From Theobroma cacao (lineage: Eukaryota > Streptophyta > Magnoliopsida > Malvales > Malvaceae), in contig NC_030851.1 in the NCBI RefSeq assembly GCF_000208745.1, forward strand, positions 8,923,165 to 8,987,164: a stretch of DNA of 64,000 bases, written 5' to 3'. Numbering within the stretch: the stretch's first letter is position 1; each line of letters begins with the position of its first letter. The notes under the pieces were generated by a model. It was not told the origin of the DNA and ran no database searches. It was given only the letters and a program-made list of their open reading frames with translations. Both the position numbers and the translations under genes were made by a program. This document shows, piece after piece, positions 1-11,424 of the stretch.

Positions 1-133
1 ACAAAATTAATGAAAAAAATAAAGACTCATCTACAACAGGAAACTAACAAACACAAAATCCAAATATGAATGAATGTAAGATATTGCAAGAGCAAATTGT
101 GACAAAGGTATTGCACATGAGTTACACATTTAG

Positions 134-3100
134 TTAGGCCGACAAGCTGTCTTCATCCACAAGACACCCTACATTTTCAAACATTGTCTTTCGTATTGCA
201 CATTTGTTGCGTGTGTGACCAGTTTGTCTGCAACTTGAACATGTTTTCTGTTGGCGCACTCGTGGAGGCCCCGATTGAGTTGGAGATGGTGCCGGATTTG
301 TGGATGGAACTGCAAATGGTGATGGATAATTCTGTCTGTTATGGTCATACCTCTTGCATTGAGAACATCTCAGTGCTCGACTGCCTTCACCAACCGATGG
401 AATCCTTCTCCTCCTAGGTCTTCCCTCTTGGCCTTGCCAAGGTGGTGGCAAGACGGCAATTTGTTTCACATGAGGGGGGATGTTCCACTCATTAGGATGG
501 CTTATCGGGCGAATGGACCCCATATAACCCTCCACCAAAACGGTTGTCTTGTAGTAGTCAGCGCAAATTTCAATGGCTTCACGTTTGCATTTACTGAAAA
601 ATACAATGAACTCAATCTTCAAGCACAATGTAAATACTATGTCAATTCGGGTTCAAATAAGAAATAAAGATATTCTTACCTTATTGCTGCAATGGCATGG
701 CTGCATGGTAGTAAATTTGTTTGGAACTCACAACATGAACCCGTCTTCGTGGACAGGTTTACAAGTCCGTCCATCTTTCCGTCTTTAATTTCGAACTCCA
801 CTCGATTGATAGGTTTAACCACAAAGCGATGTGCATCATTGAACTGTTTGCTCAACTGCCTCACAACCCAAGGGTTGAGGGGCGTGGTCACCTTGACAGC
901 CTCCTCGTACAGGTCATGGAACTAACGCTCGAACATGTCTCTGATGAACTCGATCAAAATAGTGATTGGCATTTATCTTGCATGCTTCAAGCATGAGTTA
1001 ACACATTCCGCAATGTTGGATGTCATCATTTGGTATCGCCTTGTCGATGAATAGGCACGTGCCCATCTTTCAGGGCCTATTCTCATAAGGTCAGCGTGGG
1101 CTCCCGCTTGAATCTACTTAAGCTGGTTCATATGTCTGTTGAAATCAGAAACCTTATAGCAATCTTGAGCAAGGGTGAAAATCATAGAAATGTCGTCACG
1201 TTTGAACTTGTTTTTAAAGTTTTTCTTCAAGTGGTACCCGCATAAACCATGGTGCGCTTTAGGGTATGCATTTTGAATTGCTTTCGTAATGCCGAGATGC
1301 TGATCAGAAATGAACATAGTATTTTCAAGACAACCTATCGCATCACGCAGCTTGCTAAGAAACCACGTCCACGAGTCTTCGTGCTCAACATGGCTGATGC
1401 CAAATGCAATTGGATATACGCACTCGATCGCATCTTTGCATACAACGACAAACAGAAAACCCTTGAACCTGCCTTTCAGATGTGTCGCATCAATTGCAAC
1501 CGTATGACGCATTACATCCCTAAACCCCCAAATACAAGCCCCATATGCCCAGAAAGAATATTTGAATCTTTCTGCCTCATCAGTAGCCATGCAATGACTG
1601 TGCCGGGATTTTCTTGTTCCAACATATAAAAATATAAAAGTAGTAGTTGAAATGACTCCTCTAGGGGACCGAAAGCAAGCCTCTCCGCATACTCCTTCGC
1701 TTGCCAGGCCTTACCATACAAGCACTCCAATCCCCACTAAACCCTTATTTCACCAATTATATCCTTAGGTCTCAATGCTACATCATTAGCTTGAAACTTG
1801 TGTGACATAAGTTCACCAATTATCTTCGCACTCGCGATTACAAATTGCCCTTGCAAACCATCGACAATACATGTGTGTATTTTGTGGAACGTCCGAACTT
1901 ACCAATATTCTCCTCATTCAGGTAACTTTCTTGCACGCACATTGAACTTGCATGCCTTGTCCTTGCAATCAACCTCATAACGAGCTTTACATGACCTTTT
2001 TACTCTTATCCCAAACTGCTCTTTTAGAGTTTAGAGCCAACATGTTCAAAGCTCGTTTCAACTTGACCTTCGAGGAAAATATTCTTCCTTTGTTTAAGCA
2101 ATCATCGGCATATGTCGACTCTTCAATTGTAATTGTTTGGAAGGAGAACCTTTCTGCACCTGGAATTACCCATGTACGAGATATCCCTGCATTTCTCCTT
2201 TCTTGAAAACTGTCATGGAGTAATGTACCAGGGGAACGAATCACGTTCTCATCAGCGATGGGGTTATTGTATATGGGGTCATCACACTGAACATCTCCTA
2301 CATCAACACCTCCAACAAGTTCCGTTTCGCCTTCAACATTATTGTAAATTGGAATGTCATTGTCATAAAGCTAGTCCTTGCCTACACTCTCATCATGCCA
2401 TTCATCAGGCCTATCATCCGAATTGTCATCAAATCTATCTTCACCGGCAAGGAACAAATCCTCATTTACCTTATCACATGCAGTATTATCCTCGAGCGTC
2501 GCAGTGTCACCCTCCAACGTCACAGTGTTGTACTCAAGTGTCGCATTCTCATTTGAAAATGCCATTACACCCTGTACAGTTTTACCCAATTATTGCATTT
2601 GTTAGACAGAAGTAACTAATTGGTTCGATGCATATCCTGATCAGAATTGTGCAGCCAACTATTCTATGAATGTTGTGTGTCTACCGGGCTACACAAACTC
2701 TTGTGCATACGTCAATTGCCATTGCTGTAGGTTACAGACCGAATGTTGTGGTATATGTGAAGCATTGTATATCTCATTTTGATTAAGCTGATTACCATGT
2801 TGTTCAGCTTCTTCATGTGACATAACATTTGTTTGGCGTCCCTTAATGCTAACATACACAACCAGAACATTTCTTTGTTCTAGCAGAATTAATGCAACAT
2901 CCTCATCGTCTTTGATAATTGGCCATGATAGCTCTCCAGGTGTACTGATCAATACATGTAACTCAATCTCGTCAATTTCTGAATTTAACCCAACAACATC
3001 TTTAACCAGCTTCATCAATCCCGTAAACGACAAATCACTCATAACCCCTCGCATTCGTGACTCACCACCCTTGTAAATGCCATCCACCCACTGACCACAG

Positions 3101-3165
3101 TGTCTTATCACAAGTCGAACAATTGGAACCCCATTGAAATTTTGAAAACAACAATAATTTGCCAA
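134..3165 (-). pseudogene. Degenerate MuDR/MULE (Mutator-like) transposase
   Basis: Cut-and-paste DNA transposase remnant, read on the minus strand in pieces. 3165-2689 is the N-terminal PB1-like MuDR domain, starting MANYCCFQNFNG. 2589-2371 is an acidic linker. 2244-1987 is the MuDR DNA-binding region (KVKLKRALNMLALNSKRAVW). About 1900-1114 is the MULE transposase core with AIDATHLKG and FISDQHLGI carrying two catalytic Asp, then HGLCGYHLKKN. NIAEC near 1010 may supply the catalytic Glu. 891-676 is a SWIM-type finger (CCEFQTNLLPCSHA). 628-134 holds two zinc knuckles. The first (CSQCKRYDHNRQNY) has Tyr where the last Cys should be; the second (CSSCRQTGHTRNKC) is complete. Several in-frame stops and frame changes break the reading frame, so it is inactive. 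No terminal inverted repeats were recognised, and the element may run off the left edge. Family assignment is strong; exact ends are not known. Confidence 0.9.
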
Positions 3166-3214
3166 TCATTTAACACATTACATGACATGTCGTGTTCTAA
3201 AATTTGTCAGTCAT

Positions 3215-3408
3215 GTTATAACACACCATGCTATAACGCAGAATGTGGTAACACACCATGCATATAACGTAAAATGTGGTAACACGCCATGCATATAACG
3301 TAAAATGTGGTAACACAAATGTGGTAACACGCCATGCATGTAATGTAAAATGTGGTAACACACCATGCATATAACGTAAAAAGTGGTAACACGCCATGCA
3401 TATAACGC
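3215..3408. repeat. Tandem repeat, about 31-bp unit, roughly six copies
   Basis: The core GGTAACACNCCATGCATATAA recurs, with ACGTAAAATGT linking the units. The first copy is degenerate and one is truncated to a short TGGTAACACAAATG step. The repeat lies directly upstream of the MULE transposase start, so it may belong to that element's subterminal region. It generates overlapping spurious open frames on the minus strand. Confidence 0.85.
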
Positions 3409-3417
3409 CAACGCTGA

Positions 3418-3545
3418 CACACCAATGACTATAATTACTGTGTCTTTACACGAACTGGCATAAAATACCTATGGCATGTGACACGCTAATCAGTGTAATT
3501 ATTGACTCGTTACACGAACTGTCCTAAAATAACCAATGTCGTGAC
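3418..3545. repeat. Two diverged direct repeats of about 62 bp
   Basis: Two neighbouring blocks share ACAC..CTAA..NTATAATTA, TTACACGAACTG and CTAAAATA..AATG segments in the same order. A partial third copy follows (ACACGCTAAAATAACC). They continue directly from the 31-bp array, so this side of the MULE is a composite repeat zone. Confidence 0.6.
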
Positions 3546-3754
3546 ACGCTAAAATAACCTAACACATGTTATAGATGCATGGCGTGTAACAACTCTGGGC
3601 AATGTTTCTAATCCATGTTCTAATTTACACCAAATGTTTCAAAAATTTAAGTGTTGCATCAATAAACCCAATAACATACCTTGATGTCATCTCTGCTATA
3701 AGGTCTGTTAATCTACGACAATATGGTCACATGCCGAGAGATAGACCACAGCCC

Positions 3755-3862
3755 GATGACGATGGTGCTCAACAGAGAGTTGACAGAGCTCATACAGTTC
3801 AGAGAGCTGATGACGATGGTGCTCAATAGAGAGTTGGCAGAGTTGAGACAGTTCAGAGAATT
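3755..3862. repeat. Direct repeat, two copies of a 54-bp unit
   Basis: Unit 1 (3755-3808) and unit 2 (3809-3862) both start GATGACGATGGTGCTCAA and continue through GAGAGTTG and CAGTTCAGAGA, with a few substitutions. The unit is a multiple of three and stays open in one frame on each strand, but I recognise no protein. It could be an expanded coding repeat of a lost gene or simple transposon-end DNA. Confidence 0.7.
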
Positions 3863-4210
3863 GAGAGAAAAAGATGACTGAGCTCAAACAGTTGAGCATT
3901 TATTTTTTTTCTATTTTCTTTCTGGCGAGAGGGAGATATCGGGACCCTAATTTGAAAAGATGTTTTTAAAGGTATTTTGGTCTACTCATGCTTTGTTTTT
4001 TTGCTAGAAATAGATAACTTTATACGAGTGGTTATTTTTGAAATCACTTTATCACGATGTCTATTTTTCACAATTTTTTCCTTTTTTTTTTTGAAATATG
4101 AGTAATAAAAAATTGCAGTCCACCGCGATGAGGTGGTAGGTACATTTCTCTCTAGTAGTAAGTAATTAAGAGCACCAAAAGTTGACCGTGTATAACTTTT
4201 TATTTAAGGA

Positions 4211-6573
4211 ATGGACATCCTGTTTCCTCTAAAACGTTTACGAATAATGAAAAAACTGATAGCTGCCCCTCCCTCCACTCTTCCTTGTTCTGCTGTAATT
4301 GACTGCCACAGAAACTTGTTTTCACTATGGCTTACAACAGGAAGAAAGCTAGGCCGATCAGGATTACTTCACTCTTTCACAATCAGTTCAAAGCCCTGTT
4401 GCGTAGAAGCAAAGCAACGGCGATCAGCTAATTACCACCCTAGCATTTGGGACCCAAAAGTCATTGAATCCTTGACCACTCCATATTCGGCAAGTAAACT
4501 TTTTCATCATGGATTTGCTTTGCTTTAGAGCCTTTTTTTCTTTGATCTGAATTTTGTACTAGCATGTGTTGCAGTATGAGTTTCATGGTACTAAATTAAA
4601 GGAGTTGAAGAAAGAGGTTACAAGTTTGCTGGCATTTGCCCCAGACCCTTGGGCTACATGGAAGCTAATCGACCTAATGCAGCGTTTAGGTGTGGCCTAC
4701 CATTTTGGCAAAGAGATTGATGAGGCTCTAAACAATGTCCTTAAAGAAACTGTAATCGGAGATCTTTATACAACTTCACTGCTGTTCCGGATTCTACGTG
4801 AACATGCTTTTCCAATAAGCACAGGTGATAGCAGAGTTGTAACCGTTAAATATAATTGTATAAAGCCAGATATGGCCTAATTTTATTCCCGAATTTAATC
4901 GACCCATTCACTTTCTGATGATCGCGGTGGAAAACAGACGTGTTCAACAAATTCAGAGGTAGAGATGGGAAATTCGTGGACAGTTTACGAGGAGACATGG
5001 CAGGGCTTTTGAGTTTGTATGAAGCTTCACACCTTGGAATGCATGGAGAAGATGTTATGGAAGAGGCCCAGAAATTCAGTGCAGAGCATCTCAAGTCCTC
5101 ATTGGGGAAGATAGGTAGTAATTTAGCTTTCCAAGTGCAACAGTCCCTACAAGTTCCTTTACATTGGAAGATGCTCCGGATTGAGGCAAGGACTTTCATA
5201 GATGTCTACCAAAAGGATGACTCGAAGAACTCAATTTTGATTGAGCTAGCCAAGCTAGATTTCAATCTTGTGCAAGCAGTTCACCAGCAAGAACTCAAAG
5301 AGTTGGCGACGTAAGAATAATTGCATTAGTAAACTATTTTAATCAATATAGTACTAATCCAAAGGCATCTTTTGTTTCAACAGGTGGTGGAGAGACTTAG
5401 GGTTTAAAGAGAAGATGAGTTTTTCACGGGATCGATTGATGGAAAATTATATCTGGGCAATGGGAATCATCTTCGAGCCTCAATTCTCCAAATGCAGGAT
5501 TTACCTCACCAGATTCGTATGCATTTTAACCGCGATTGATGACATGTATGATGTATATGGAATGCTGGATGAACTTGAACTCTTTACCAGAGCAGTAAAT
5601 CAGTACGACAAAGATTCTTCTACTTCTTTTCCTCTTGGGGATTAAAATAGGAAATGATCTAACAAATTCCTCCATTTCTTTTTCTTTTATTGATTTTGGC
5701 AATTCAGATGGGATATTGGGGCCATGAAGGACCTTCCTGAATATATGAAGCCATGCTACTTAGCCTTGTTCAACTTTGTTAACGAATTGGGACATGATAT
5801 CCTAATAGATCATGGATTGGATATCACCCACTACATTAGGCAAGAGGTATGGAAGCTAGTGCCTATAAGAAAAAATTCTCATAAAAATGGCAAATTTTGT
5901 AGCAATGCCGCAGTTAATTTATCTGAAATTCTATGTTTACTGCAGTGGAAAAAACTTTGTGCATCATATTTAACTGAAGCGAGATGGTTTTACAACGGGC
6001 ACACACCAGTCCTGGAGGAGTATTTAGAAAACGCATGGATCTCAGTGGGTGGCCCTGCAGCCATAGTTCATGCTTATATTTTACAAGCAGGCTCAATGAC
6101 AGAAAAATCTCTTGATTATTGCTTCAAGCATGGGGTTGAGCTAATATATTGGTCGTCCCTAATCACCCGACTTGCCGATGATTTGGGTACTTCCAAGGTA
6201 TGTACTACTCAAATGTGTAATTAATAAATATATATAGTACAGTGCATCAAATTAACCCTTTTTTGCTTTTTCTGCTAAGGCCGAGAGTGCTAGAGGAGAC
6301 GTGGCAAAATCAACAGAGTGCTACATGATTGAAACAGGAGCGTCCAAAGAAGAAGCAAGAGATCACATTAAGGAATTGATGGCTCATTCATGGAAAAAGT
6401 TAAATGAGGAAAGCTACAAAAATTTACTACCAAGATCCATGATAAACATGTGCTTAAACATGGCACGCACTGCTCAGTGCATCTTCCAGCACGGAGATGG
6501 AATTGGAACATCAACCGGAGTGACAAAGGATCTTTTGATGTCACTCATTGCCGAACCTATCACAGCTGAATAG
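4211..6573 (+). CDS. Terpene synthase (mono-/acyclic terpene synthase type), seven exons
   Basis: Ionises prenyl diphosphates to make volatile terpenes; a plastid location is inferred from the Ser/Thr/Arg-rich leader. Exons: 4211-4489, 4575-4824, 4938-5310, 5384-5602, 5708-5846, 5946-6197, 6280-6573. They join in frame to 601 residues, and internal exon sizes (219, 139, about 250 bp) are typical of class III plant TPS genes. Motifs: RR-X8-W (R70-R71...W80), DDMYD at 353-357 for Mg-diphosphate binding, and the NSE/DTE motif DDLGTSKAE at 498-506. Intron 1 works only as a GC-AG intron (GCAAGT donor at 4490); using the GT at 4494 gives an immediate stop. The start could be Met1 or Met13 (4247). 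The RR-X8-W motif suggests TPS-b, while the C-terminus (HGDGIGTSTGVTKD) reminds me of TPS-g nerolidol/linalool synthases; the product cannot be predicted. Confidence 0.93.
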
Positions 6574-6598
6574 GTCCCTCGTCTTTTGAACAGAGACG

Positions 6599-6604
6599 AA
6601 TAAA
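6599..6604 (+). terminator. Polyadenylation signal AATAAA of the terpene synthase
   Basis: A canonical AATAAA lies about 25 bp after the TAG stop and is followed by T-rich DNA, the layout expected of a plant 3' end. It is short and AT-biased, so chance occurrence is possible. Confidence 0.45.
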
Positions 6605-8212
6605 ATTTGTTTCTTGAGGTTCTATTATTCTTAAGTTAATATTGTTCATTCTTCTTGTTCTTTTATCTTTTCCTCTTTCTTCAAGTTCAAAAGCACTCTA
6701 AACCTCTAATAAAATTAAATTGTTATCATGTTCATGGGTTGTTATGTATGACATGTTGTATCCCATCTTGTTTTCATTTCTTTTCCATTTTACTATCTAC
6801 ACCCTTTTTTCTCTCACAAGATATCCAGACACAAAATCCAAAAACCACTACAACAATTTAAAGAGATGGGTCCTCTACAAAGCATATCCATCACCGTCCA
6901 CAAAATCCAAGACTAAACAAATATCATCATCTTTACAAGTTTGTAAATCCCAAACCAATAATCATTGTACCCACATTCATACCCATTTCCAAAATAATTG
7001 AGTGTCTGAAAACTTGCATTTACATAAAATTGATCAAGAGTTTTTAGTAGTAGTTTTTGAAATAAACAAGACCAAGCTTTAGAGGGAAAGGCTTGGTTAA
7101 GGGATGAACGAGAAGTGACCAAAAAAAACATGAATGGAGGGTAGGTGCACGATTAAAATTTTAAGTTCCAATCCCTAGTTTTGGAATTTTTTTTTCTTTT
7201 TTTACCTATTATCTTATAATTTTTTTTCAATTAACACTACATTGATATATATATTTTTAATTAACATTTTGTAAACAATTTCTTTTCTCAGAAAAGATTA
7301 AGCTGTTAACAGTGAAATTATCAAAATACTTTTAAATATATATAAACAAATAAACTAACTTTTAATTAATAGTATTTTGCTAATTTTACTAAACAAAATT
7401 AACTGTTTAATCTTATTTCAATTCATCATTTAAATTGAATTATATTAAAATATAAAAAACAGCTTTATATTATTTTTTTTATATTTTAAGTATAGTTTAT
7501 AAAAAATAATTTTATTAATAAAAATAATATATCATTTAAAAATTATGTTCAAAATTCAAATCAAGCTTGACGAGCAATTCGGCAATCTTTGTAAATATTT
7601 GCCGATACAAACGTGAATTTGCAGAGATTCTAATCAAGTTGTTGGTAGAAATGTTCCACCGACTTATCCATTTATTAAAAGATGGTCATGTTTGATTTGA
7701 TACTTGACAGCTGCATGTTTTGGCATTTTCCCATAATCGAAAAAATTATGTTGATAATGGTCTAACTTTTGTCGACAAAAAATTTGGTCCAAAATGATGA
7801 AAATTTCTATCAATAATGATCCAACCATTACCAATGAGAAAATTTTCTTTGATAATGATGAATTTTTTATCAAAAGTTAATTAAATTTTACTCTTATTTT
7901 AAATTATTTATGTTATTAAATTCATCAAAAATTCGATGAAACAAAATTAGAAATTTGTTGAAAATACTTTTGAATTTCGTCATAAAAAATTAAATATTCA
8001 TTGAAAAAAGTTAGAAATTTGTTGGAAGTTCAACAAAAAAAAGTAAAAAATTCATTGAAAATGCTTTGAATTCCATCTAAAAAGATCACCTATCTGTCAA
8101 AAAATGGAATTTTTTCAAAAATTTTGTATTTTAGCAACAAAATTCTGTTGATAATATCTTATAATTCTAACTTGATAGACTAATTTTGTAACAATCTATG
8201 AACAATAATGTT
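6605..8212. other. AT-rich intergenic DNA
   Basis: No gene is visible. From about 7880 to 8100 the phrase (A)AATT(C/T)GTTGAAAAT or its relatives recurs several times in loosely periodic form, as in subterminal regions of old DNA transposons. I could not define ends or a family. Confidence 0.5.
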
Positions 8213-8231
8213 AAATTCTAACGATATGTCT

Positions 8232-8392
8232 TTTTTTTTTTTTGTAGGACTTTACCCCAAAGGGAGCCCTTCTAGAAATTCTCAAAGGCTAGGGTCGAAC
8301 CCAGGCCTATGAGGGGGTTTGAAAATAGTTTTCAATCAGCAACAGACGCGCCTCGGTTAGAACCTCACTAGCTACATCATTGCCCCAAGCGC
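8232..8392 (-). mobile_element. tRNA-derived SINE with perfect 19-bp target-site duplication
   Basis: A 161-bp insertion read on the minus strand. An A-box-like TAGCTAGTGAG lies near its 5' end (8392 side), followed by a B-box-like GGGTTCGACCC (complement of the bases near 8290-8305) and a terminal run of A (T13 at 8231-8243 on the plus strand). It is flanked by identical copies of AAATTCTAACGATATGTCT at 8213-8231 and 8393-8411. Internal pol III boxes, an A tail and a long duplication are the hallmarks of a SINE moved by LINE machinery. The spacing between boxes is longer than in a tRNA, so the head is diverged. The unmutated duplication implies a young insertion. Confidence 0.8.
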
Positions 8393-8843
8393 AAATTCTA
8401 ACGATATGTCTAATAAATCACAATTAAGAAAATTATTATGCCTTAAACAAAAAAAATATTGAAATTGAAATCGATCCAATTAATGAAAAATTACAAGCAC
8501 ACAATTTATGAAATATTTAGAACCTTGAGTCAAAGAATCTAAATCTTAATATAACATCCAAATAAAACACGAAAATCTCCAAATATTGCAACTGCATGAA
8601 AACAAAGAAAAGGAACTCAAGGTCCAAAGCATACCCTACCAAGTCATCAAGTTTGTTATGCGTCGTTGTCATCCTTTAAACTGTAACCTCGTCCACATCA
8701 ACTCCGGTAAAGGAACTTCTTGATTGTTGTGGTGGAAGAACCACGTTATCTCCAATCATTTGCATGATTCTTTCCATGAAATTATTCATATTCTCATTTT
8801 CTCATTTGATTGCTCTCAAATCTCAAGCACGTTATGTTTTAGA

Positions 8844-9297
8844 TGTTAGAATTTTTTATTATGTGAACTATTATTAATTGGTAATTTTGATTTAATAAAA
8901 TAAACTGATAATTTAGTCCTGTTATAAAATAGCATGGGAGTCCAATGAATATCAAAGTGATCTGTTGATGATGGGTTTTGCACATTTTATTGGGTCAGTG
9001 TTATTTAGCGATTGTGTAGGCATTGGCTCAAGAAGCCTCTAATGGGAGGCTTCTACTAAGGTTTATTATTTATATATTCGGCTAGATCCCCTGTTCACTT
9101 TTAACGAACAATCTCCACCTATTGTGAACCATCAAAAAAAAAAAGAACGAAGATAAGGATCTAGCCTCTATTAGTACTTCTTTGGTACTTCCAAACAAAG
9201 AATGGCTACCCTAACGAATCAAACAAGTATGCAATTATAATTATATGACTCTTAGTATTCTAATCTTCAACCATGGATCCAGGAATTAAAACTTACA
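8844..9297 (+). repeat. 5' LTR of the copia element
   Basis: 454 bp, TG...CA ends. It aligns through its length with 18815-19052 plus 20944-21181 and so shows the empty site of the MULE-type insertion (TTATTTATATATTCGGCTAG near 9065). The sequence just after it, TTTGTATCAGAATC, resembles a decayed primer-binding site for initiator Met tRNA (TGGTATCAGAGC). Confidence 0.85.
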
Positions 9298-10529
9298 TTT
9301 TGTATCAGAATCTTTTGTGTGAAATTAATGCCCAAACAAATTAGGGCTTTTGTTTCTCACAATGAATACATCATTTTGGTATAAACCTATTCTCTTAACT
9401 CTTACCATAGAGATAAAGATTGGATAATGATGTTTAGGATTTGAACATAGAACTCAAAAAATCTAGTTTATGACGATTGGTCTTGGTTTTGTAGTTTTTT
9501 GGAGTGTTTTGATGCATGAGTTTTGTAAAATTGAGTTTTGATCATTTTGATTGCATTAAAATGAGCTTAAAAATCATAAAATTGAGAAAAATTAGAAACA
9601 AACCCGAACAGGTCAAATCTTACTTTAGTCGGGTCACATTAACCCGTCAGAAGGTAAGAGAAAACTTAGTTCAATCCTTAGACAAAGCCCACGCATATAG
9701 GGTAGCGCGTGTGACGCATGTGGGGCTAGGAAAGTTATGGTTTTAGCCTCGTTTTTTGGTAACCTTAGAGAATTTTAATTTTGATTTATTGGGTATTTTT
9801 TAGAATTTTATATAGCTTTAAAATAATTATTATTTAATATTTATGCATTTTTATGCATGTTTATATATTTTCTCTCATTTATATGCATGCATTCTACGAA
9901 TTTATTTTATTATACAATATTTTGGAATGTTGAGAGGTTGTTGGTAGTATGTACTCTCCTTGGATTAGTCTCTAAACTTATGCATCTTGGGTTGTAATTA
10001 TATGCATAATTTTAAAGAATTATTTAAGTTCGAGACACTAAGTTTTAATGCAACATATACTATTTGGAACCAAATTTGATACACCTAGCCTTAGTATCTC
10101 AACTAGAATGGTCTATTGCCTACATTTGATTGAGTATGCAAATTAAGGATTTTGGGCAAATTTTAAATTTTCGATTTGAGGAAAAAAAAATTTTTGATTA
10201 ATGTAAATGCTTGGTTGACAAAGTGGCTTTATACAATCGCTTGCCCAAAAGGGTTATTGTGTGGAGCAATTTAGAGTGGGACATAAAGCATCATGTTTGA
10301 GGGTATACCGGTCTAAAAGGTATACTTGCCTAAAGGGGATAGGCTTTTCAAAAACTAGGATATTCTCATATAAGCCTTATATGGAGGGTGCCTATCAGCA
10401 TGTCATATTCTCTACCCAAAGAGGAGTCTGTGATGATGCACTTGAACTCTTTGGTTATTTTTTAACGCATCATGGACGATTGGTAATTATTCTCCCATTA
10501 ACTAATAGTTGCATTTCTGGTCTTGAACA
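9298..10529 (+). other. Copia leader between 5' LTR and gag
   Basis: Untranslated leader of unusual length (about 1.2 kb). Two short open frames (9516-9746 and 10261-10533) have no recognisable domain. The stretch at 10290-10350 contains repeated GGTATAC/CCTAAA(A/G)GG phrases. It may include an older unrecognised insertion. Confidence 0.5.
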
Positions 10530-11383
10530 GTGACCTTTACTATGAACAACAATCAACCTATTGTTGAGATTCTTAATAGGTCCAACTATAAGAAATGGAA
10601 TAAAAATTTGTATATTGCCTTGGTCATGAGTGAAATAGACATAGCATTACATGTTGATATGTCTACTGCCCTTACTAATGAAAGCACCATTGAACAGAAA
10701 AAGTTCTTTGCTAAGTGGGATAGAGTGAATTTCATGTGTTTGCATGCCATTAAAAGAACTGTCTCTAAGCATTTGTTGAGTGGGTTGCAACAGACTGAAA
10801 TTGCTAACAAACTTTATGAAGCTATGGGTGAAAGATACAAAAAATCTAGTAAGTTTAAGGTAAGGAATCTTATAAGTGAGCTTACGAGTATGAAGTATGA
10901 TAGTGTTGGACGGGTTAGGGATTTTGTCATGAAAATGGTCCACATTCAAACCAAATTGGCTTCCCATGAGATCATTCTTCTTAACAAATTCATTTTCCAT
11001 CATGCCTTTAATTCCTTATCCATTGAGTTTACCCAAATTAAAACTACCTATAACGTTATAAATGTGGTTTAGAGTATCAATGACCTTATCTTTAATTGTG
11101 TCTTTGAGGAAAAAAATCTCAAGAAAGAAAAGAGTGAAAGTGCTTTGCTTACCACCAATTCCAAACCTTACTACTTGAAGAATTTTAAGAAACCTAGGCA
11201 GTTTGTGTTGAATGCACCTAAGTAGGTTCAGACAATAAAGTGCAGGGTAATGGTCAGATTAAAAGGGTAAAAGGTCCTAAATCTATCATAAAGAAAGATG
11301 TTAGGTGCTTTTCTTGCAAAAAGAAAGGTCACATGAAAAATAAATGCCCCAAATTTAAGTCTTGGTTAGAGAAAAAAGAATAA
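10530..11383 (+). pseudogene. Copia gag (UBN2 type) with CCHC zinc knuckle
   Basis: 10530-11072 encodes a 180-residue gag fragment (MTFTMNNNQPIVEILNRSNY, then YKKWNKNLYIALV and LYEAMGERYKKSS), the capsid part of UBN2-type copia gag. After a stop the frame resumes, and at about 11300-11380 encodes CFSCKKKGHMKNKC, a complete CCHC nucleic-acid-binding knuckle. Stops and a frame change between the two parts make it a pseudogene. Confidence 0.85.
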
Positions 11384-11424
11384 ACAAAAAGGTAAGTCAT
11401 TAGCTTTAGTTTGTTTTGAATCCT

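Noticed and set aside
3215..3408. Possible CRISPR-like array (also considered for 60801-60987)
   Set aside because: The units are contiguous tandem repeats without unique spacers, and the window is plant nuclear DNA.
3197..3425. Three overlapping minus-strand frames of 64-69 codons
   Set aside because: They are produced by the 31-bp tandem repeat, which is open in all three frames (repeated HGVLPH/YAWRVTT peptides).
4490..4574. Ordinary GT-AG intron 1 using the GT at 4494 in the terpene synthase
   Set aside because: It gives a reading-frame stop (TGA) at the first codon after the junction; the GC donor at 4490 restores the expected protein.
10261..10533. 90-codon frame before copia gag
   Set aside because: No domain, lies in the retroelement leader, and ends at the gag start; probably chance.
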